Shown here: positions 58,440-64,000 of the stretch, in pieces
Layout: each line of letters opens with the position of its first letter
How positions within the stretch are numbered: position 1 is the first letter of the stretch
Origin: Echinometra lucunter
Taxonomy: Eukaryota; Echinodermata; Echinoidea; Camarodonta; Echinometridae
Assembly (NCBI GenBank): GCA_029962745.1
Contig: CM057156.1
Location: 26,684,421 to 26,748,420, forward strand
Length of the DNA: 64,000 bases
Direction: 5' to 3'
Notes under the pieces: generated by a model
The model's input: the letters and a program-made list of their open reading frames with translations, nothing else
The model's database searches: none
What the model was told of the DNA's origin: nothing
Translations under genes and position numbers: made by a program

Positions 58440-60848
58440 AACAAGACTTTCCATGCAAACGAATGTGAAATGTCTAACCTTACAGAAATCTATATACGGC
58501 GTTTAGTAGGTGGCGATGAGATTGCAGTCTGGGGGAAAAAAAGGAACCAGGGAGGGAAATTAACACGACACGCGATGAAATATCAAATATTGAGGGTTCG
58601 GATTACAATGAAGGCGTGAGAGGTAAACGAATATCTCCTGTAATGTCTGGTCTCCGAGGGGTTAAGAGCACTTTAAGTGTGTGATTACCAGTCATCAAGA
58701 ACCGATAATCGAAAACAGGGCCAGAGTCAAGTCGGCGATTCGGGTTTCATATAGACCAGATTCAGTAATATTCTTATGTAGATGCTAGGACTGTCTCCAC
58801 TGAATAATTCTTGAATGAAGTCTTTGCTAATGAAGTATGATTAGCTTAGGCAATGGCACGGTCGAAATAACCGCACCTTGTGTGAGCCTGATTTTAGGCG
58901 TCATTTGCTGCGCTGACGCTTAATATCCTTTTTAAGGGATCCTTTCGGGTAAATTTGATGTCACGTCTTTGTATAAAAAATTAGGTAATTGCCAACTTAG
59001 TTATCTCTGAACATCTGGAAGCTTTTGTGTAACATTAGGCATGATAGGTCTACTCATGTGTTTATCTTTCTTTCTATTTACTGCAACGGTATTCTTTTTA
59101 AATTCACAAAGAGGTGCAAAGGAATGGTTAAAATAATATGATCATTCGCATATAAAAATATAATAAAGTTTGATACATAACAAGATATGATTAAAACATT
59201 GCTATGGCACAACATAAACTTACATGGGCAATCGAACAGGCAGGTTTTGAGGTGTTTTTAATCCACGTTGATTTAATTCCTACGGCTAAAATCAACTCGG
59301 AAATTTGAGGCCCCTCATAAAAAATATAAGTAGATATTCTTTAAGGCTGTCATCCCTCTTTGCCTACATAATTTTATACCCGGCGCTGCAGTAGGAGTAG
59401 GCCTTTTCCGTCTGTATAAGTTGCCTTGTGATGCGTAATACGTAGCCATGTATACTGAAATAGTTTTATGTGAAAAGTGCACGTTATTCATACTGTCCAA
59501 AGCACGGTTGTTGGAGGGGGGTTGAGTAACAAAGCTGAAATCGACGGAAAGAAGTTTTAGGTTACATCATGTACAATGTTGAATAAAATTTGAAATATCA
59601 AACAATACCAACAATATCAACACGGAAAAAGCGCAAGTATATGAATTTATCATCTTGCTACATGCTTTAGCCGATGTCTTTCATGACTCCTTACTTTTAC
59701 TTAACTATTTATTAACGTCTGTACGTGTTTATTTATTTTGTTTATTTATCTATATGCTCACTTGTTTATGTAGTTCATTTTACATACCGTGCCTACTTCC
59801 CTATTGATGATTCATTATTTGATACATTTTTTTCATTCTACAAGCTCTTGATGGTTCCTTTTCTATACCGGTCTAAAACTGAGAAATGTTTTTTTTTTTT
59901 TTTAAATGTCTAAAAAAGTTGAAGATGTTGAAAAACAAATCCACTTTGTAAATTCTGATAGGTCGCAATTGTGCTGAGTGACTCCTCAAAAGAAATTGGG
60001 CGGGTCGGAGTATCTCAGCGAGTCGTAATGTTCTCCGGTTAAGAATAAAAGATGTGCAAGGTGAACTTCTCAACACCGCAACCTACTTTTGCCACGAGGT
60101 ACTTGGGTTTTGGTTTAATCCTGTCAAAATAGATTTCTATTCGCCACTTTTTTCCAGTTTTCTTTACCTTCTCTATAGCATCACGCTGTTCTTGGTAAAA
60201 GATCGTTTTATGGCGACTACTAGGTAACTTTCTGATCACAGCAGGAAAATTGAGACCTTTTATCTAGGGTAAAGGAGGAAGGAGGATTAAGAAAAGGTAA
60301 CAAAAGGCCAATCGTGGTACTGATGTCAGTCTGCCCTAAAACTCCCTGGAAAAAGAACTGGGTCCACATTAACAAGAAAGAAAAAAAAAAAAACCAGGAA
60401 CTTAACACCGTAAGGACGAATCCAGGACGTTATAGGAAAACTGGGAATATGGGAGAGAAGAAAATTTTTAGCAATCGTGATATTTTACAGTAATTATCAA
60501 AATTAGAAAAAAGAAAGAAAAAAAAAAGACAGGCATGAAAATGAAAAAGAAATAAAAAAACATTTTAAGCGCACAGTAAAATTTCAATTCTATCACAATA
60601 ACATGCACAATTCAGCCACACTGGATAATGTTCACTATTTTTAGATTCTCTCAGATTTCGGTTAGCGGAGGTGTAATGGTACGTATGCAAAACAAATTAT
60701 TTCCACTTTTGCTATGTGATGCGTTTTGCAATCCCACAAATCATTCAGTTTAACCCTTCAACCGAAAACATAAGAAAGAAATATATTTCAATAGTCTTGG
60801 TAGTCTTGTAGTACCGTTTTGTCTGAGAATTATGTCAAATAACATTAA
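58440..60848. other. No supported gene
   Basis: AT-rich, few repeats beyond short A and T runs. No reading frame with a recognisable signature. Confidence 0.45.
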
Positions 60849-60856
60849 GAGCTATC

Positions 60857-61114
60857 CAGGGCCGTACGCAGAAATTTTTTTCCAGGGGGGGGGGGGGGGG
60901 GCAAGACGCGTAAACATTTTCGAAGAAGCTCAAAAAGGAAGGGGCGAAGCGACCGAGCTGGTCCCGAGGGCGCTTTTGCATTTTTAATAGTGAAATTGAA
61001 GGATTTGGTGCACACTTTTCGTGGATTTTGTGAAAATTTTCAGTTTTAAAAAAATGTAAGCTTTTAACATTTCTGGGGGACAACTACCCCCCTTCCCCGC
61101 TGCGTACGGCCATG
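60857..61114. mobile_element. hAT-like MITE
   Basis: The left end CAGGGCCGTACGCAGAAATT and the reverse complement of the right end CATGGCCGTACGCAGCGGGG share GGCCGTACGCAG. A long G run follows the left end, and C-rich sequence precedes the right end. The flanking octamers GAGCTATC (60849-60856) and GAGCCACC (61115-61122) match at 6 of 8 positions, so an old 8-bp target duplication is plausible. It is 258 bp and non-coding. Confidence 0.65.
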
Positions 61115-61257
61115 GAGCCACCGCTATAAAAAGAGGGAATGATATGGGAAAACTGAGAAAAAAGTAGCAGGAAAAGCAGAGAAACGCTGAGTTAAAGCGA
61201 TATTATTTTCCGACTTTGTAATGGCCTCTATCCTCTTCAAAATTCCCCCTTTCTTTC

Positions 61258-61275
61258 TACCCCCCCCCCCCCCCC

Positions 61276-61312
<37 letters not shown>

Positions 61313-61404
61313 CTTCTCTCTCCCGACACTCGCATCCTGTATTTCCATTCCCCTCTCTTTCAATCTCTGTCTTTTTCAATCCCTTTTCTCCTCCCCCCCC
61401 CCCA

Positions 61405-61460
<56 letters not shown>
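61258..61460 (+). repeat. C runs and CT microsatellites
   Basis: A C run (61260-61275) with (CT)n, then a second C run (about 61394-61413) with a long (CT)n ending at 61460. Confidence 0.95.
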
Positions 61461-61462
<2 letters not shown>

Positions 61463-62070
61463 GCATATGCACATACTTATATTTTCTTAATTCTCAGTGC
61501 CTTTGGATTTTCACGTATTACAAATATAAAAGAAAATGCTCTCATGTCTTAAAAATTCATGAAATAAAGATGCAGGATATAAGTTTGAAGCATAGGGCTT
61601 ACTATTTTTTCAGTTGGAACCACACAGGACATTTAACAGTTTAAAATGACTGTAGTAACCACACACGACATTTCAAAATGATGATCTGTCTTGGTGCATT
61701 ATTCATTTGCGTAAAGAAGGAGCAGAAGTTTCTTATCATGCGTACAAGAAAGAAGATTGTTACAGATTCGCATTGTTTGGTACTAAAGTGCCTTGAATAA
61801 TTTGTTGTTTGATTTAATAGCACGTGATGGGTCTAATACACCGTCTTGCTGAACAAGATTAATTCATTAGCGTCTAGTTCAGTTCTTGAAATATGCCACG
61901 CCACAGTGGATTGCAGTACTACTCTGATATATGTATAAAGTATCTTGATAACGTTCCTGAACAGTACCATGTATATGTAAATCTACACTCTCTTTGTCTT
62001 TGCATTGCATTGTATGGTACGGGGTGGAGATGCAAATACCTTATACCTGTTTTAAAGATATTGATTCACT

Positions 62071-62225
62071 CTCAAAATGTATACTTTAGTTTTACTACTT
62101 TGGGCTTTATGTGGCCATGTCAACATTCTCAGGTGTTATTGTTTCTCTCTCATAATGCATACCGTAGTATTACTTTTGGTTCTACATGGTCATACAGGTT
62201 ATATTAGGATTGGAACTTATTGCAG
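62071..62225 (+). repeat. Diverged 78-bp tandem duplication just 5' of the LINE ORF
   Basis: Two diverged units start at about 62071 (CTCAAAATGTATACTTTAG) and 62149 (CTCATAATGCATACCGTAG), each continuing with a TTACT...TTGG...ATGTGG/ACATGG-CAT sequence. The second unit ends about 30 bp before the LINE start codon. Tandem units at this place are known as promoter monomers in some LINE 5' UTRs, so this may be the element's 5' UTR. That role is inference; the duplication is read directly. Confidence 0.5.
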
Positions 62226-62254
62226 GATAATAATCTACTGTGATCAGTATATAA

Positions 62255-63469
62255 ATGATCAACAGTTTCATGGTGAGTGATTGTACATGTTATTGTAAAG
62301 GTGATATTGGTATACAATGCACAAACTGTTTGAAATATCATGCAAATAATTGTGGGTTAGTTACATCGACATGCATAAATCAAAGATACATAACTGACTG
62401 GATATGTTGTCTTTGTTTATGTAATATTTTCCCTTTTAATCATATTTCTGATAATATAGAATTTACAGAAAATGTTCTTTATACTACTGAACGTAATAAT
62501 ATAGAATTAATTTCACACGTTACACAGTCTTTGAACGGTATATTTGAAGATGATAATGACAATGGTCTGGATCCAGACAGAAATTTTATTCCATTGCTTC
62601 AGGACTGTCAGTATATACTTCCAGAAGATTTTTGTCATAAATATAAAGGGAAAAATGACAAGAAAGATTTTGGTTTGCTTCATATCAATTGTCGAAGCCT
62701 AAACAAGAATTCATCTGACATAGAACAACTAATTCACTCTTTAAATTACTCCTTTTCAGTAATCGGGTTCACAGAAACCTGGATATCGCATCACTGCTTT
62801 CCTGTATTTCATATTCAAGGCTACGAGTTCATTCATTTAGATCGAAAATCAAGTAGAGGAGGCGGGTTAGGTTTTCTTATTTCAACCAATATTACGTATT
62901 CAATACGAAATGATCTAAATCTTATAACAAGTTGTCAAGAATGTTTTGTTATTGAAATTCAAGTACCCCATGGGAAAAATATTTTAATATTACTTGTATT
63001 TAGGCCGCCAAATTCAAATGTATCAGAATTCAATGATTATTTTGATAATATGTTACAGTGTCTGACCAAAGAGAATAAAAATTTATATGTGTTGGGTGAC
63101 TTTAATCTGAACATTTTAAAGTCTTCCTTCGATACTAGGGTTAATACCTTTTTAAACAATATTTATTCTAATGGTTTAAGGCCTATGATAAGTAAACCGA
63201 CCAGAATTACAAAAACTTCTGCATCATTAATTGACAATATTTTTATTAATTCATACACTTCATATGTGAAAAGTGGTATCATATACTCTGATGTTTCAGA
63301 CCACTTACCAGTCTTTGTAATACTAAGTAACATTCAGGCATTCCGAAAGAGTGAGATAGAAAGAAATACAAGAATTATCAACGACAACACAAAGAAATCA
63401 TTTCTCCGCAAACTATGTTCTGAGCAATGGTTAGATCTATATGAAAGTAAAGCTCCCAATGATGCTTAG
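62255..63469 (+). CDS. Non-LTR retrotransposon (CR1/L2-like) ORF, 5' part: PHD-like finger plus endonuclease
   Basis: A 404-codon frame from an ATG, the longest real coding region in the window. Residues 12-54 form a Cys/His cluster of PHD type: C12, C14, C22, C25, H29, C33, then W49 with C51 and C54. Residues about 140-358 are an exonuclease/endonuclease/phosphatase-type domain of LINEs. The visible catalytic signatures are N145 in HINCRS, E174 in GFTETW, the RGGG loop at 201-204, RPPN at 250-253, D282 and N284 in GDFN, and D349-H350 in SDH. In LINEs this domain nicks target DNA to prime reverse transcription. The frame stops at one TAG (63467-63469), yet the same frame continues open to the window end, so the stop looks like a point nonsense change in an otherwise well-kept copy. 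The PHD-plus-endonuclease order fits the CR1/L2 part of the Jockey superfamily; the clade is inferred, not searched. Confidence 0.88.
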   Translation: MINSFMVSDCTCYCKGDIGIQCTNCLKYHANNCGLVTSTCINQRYITDWICCLCLCNIFPFNHISDNIEFTENVLYTTERNNIELISHVTQSLNGIFEDDNDNGLDPDRNFIPLLQDCQYILPEDFCHKYKGKNDKKDFGLLHINCRSLNKNSSDIEQLIHSLNYSFSVIGFTETWISHHCFPVFHIQGYEFIHLDRKSSRGGGLGFLISTNITYSIRNDLNLITSCQECFVIEIQVPHGKNILILLVFRPPNSNVSEFNDYFDNMLQCLTKENKNLYVLGDFNLNILKSSFDTRVNTFLNNIYSNGLRPMISKPTRITKTSASLIDNIFINSYTSYVKSGIIYSDVSDHLPVFVILSNIQAFRKSEIERNTRIINDNTKKSFLRKLCSEQWLDLYESKAPNDA

Positions 63470-64000
63470 GGGATCTTTTTTTCTAACTTTCAAAGACATT
63501 ATAATGAATCATTTATTTTTGTAAAGAGTAGTAAGAAAAATCAAATAAAGAAACCATGGGTAACACTCAAGTTGTTCAAAATAATTAAATTAAAAAATAA
63601 ATTGTATAAAAAGTTTCGTTGTCACCCCACAAAAGAAAATGAAAAGAAGTATAAGATGATTAGAAACAGTGTCTCATCAGAACTAAGAATAGCCAAGAAG
63701 ACGTATTTTTATAAACAATTCAATGATTGTAGAACTAATCTGAAGAAAACATGGCAGTTGATAAATGATATATTTCATAAACAAAGGTCTGGTTTACCAC
63801 AGCATTTTATACATGAGGGAAAGACTTTGAGTGACCCTGAAGTAATATCTAACACCTTCAATACTTATTTCAATAATATTGGACCTAAATTAGCATCTTC
63901 TATTGACGCAAGTAATTGCGGGGATAACTGTTTTTCTTCTTTTATGAGTCCTCCACTTAAGGACTGTTTGTTTTTAAAACCTACGAATGAGGATGAAATT
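63470..64000 (+). pseudogene. Continuation of the LINE ORF after an in-frame stop; runs off the window
   Basis: The 531 bases after the TAG are 177 sense codons in exactly the same frame, with no further stop to the right edge. The translation is lysine-rich (KKPWVTLK, KLKNKLYKKF, KMIRNSVSSELRIAKKTYFYKQF) and ends in a stretch like the start of a reverse-transcriptase region (TFNTYFNNIGPKLASS, then FLKPTNEDEI). This is the linker normally found between endonuclease and RT in CR1/L2/Jockey LINEs. The catalytic RT motifs would lie beyond the window. Whether the copy is dead or the TAG is an assembly error or polymorphism cannot be told here. Confidence 0.82.

Noticed and set aside
61893..62207. 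104-codon frame upstream of the LINE ORF, as a possible ORF1
   Set aside because: No RNA-binding, coiled-coil or zinc-knuckle feature; it overlaps the 78-bp tandem units and is more likely 5' untranslated sequence.

Overview
The window is repeat-dense, compact, AT-rich animal DNA with no convincing host protein-coding gene. I see no exon chain, no long conserved ORF outside transposable elements and no complete cellular tRNA or rRNA gene. Most long reading frames are translations of microsatellites or minisatellites. The best guess for the organism is an echinoderm, most likely a sea urchin. The reasons are a foldback element built of 15-bp repeats with an 8-bp target duplication (the architecture published for sea urchin TU elements), tRNA-headed SINEs, CR1/L2-type LINE pieces, many short inverted-repeat elements and very frequent G/C homopolymers. 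This identification is inference and was not searched.

Layout. 0-6 kb: two copies of a small palindromic repeat (1.6 and 2.6 kb), a 289-bp foldback element made of 21-bp repeats (3.06-3.34 kb), long CT and GAA arrays, and at 6.0 kb a tRNA-headed SINE. 7.1-8.3 kb: a strongly diverged tandem triplication. 8.88-9.91 kb: a TU-like foldback transposon with an exact 8-bp target duplication, the most striking object here. 11-13.3 kb: purine and pyrimidine islands, then a TA-flanked MITE carrying a second, TTAA-flanked MITE. 14.6, 18.7, 20.1 and 21.0 kb: copies of one dispersed repeat. 16.7-17.75 kb: 3' end of a LINE. 20.3-20.5 kb: a minus-strand SINE. 21.6-22.5 kb: a likely non-autonomous DNA element. 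25.9 and 51.2 kb: two copies of a 360-bp inverted-repeat element. 27.4 kb: a third SINE head running into a 500-N assembly gap (27539-28038).

30.8-32.2 kb: two hAT-like MITEs with 8-bp target duplications. 33.7-35.5 kb: an inverted-repeat element split by a LINE copy that carries reverse-transcriptase motifs and two frameshifts. 38.1 kb: a 142-bp palindromic MITE. 39.6 and 45.6 kb: long trinucleotide arrays, the second an AGT-to-ACT palindrome. 50.3 kb: a 70-bp tandem duplication. 57.7-58.4 kb: an inverted-repeat region with a 28-bp direct repeat. 60.86-61.11 kb: another hAT-like MITE. 62.25 kb to the right edge: the 5' half of a LINE with a PHD-like zinc finger and an apurinic-type endonuclease, whose open frame is cut by a single in-frame TAG and then stays open to the window end.

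The genes do not work together as a host pathway. The relationships visible are between mobile elements: nesting, 5' truncation, foldback formation, and probable dependence of short non-autonomous elements on transposases encoded elsewhere.
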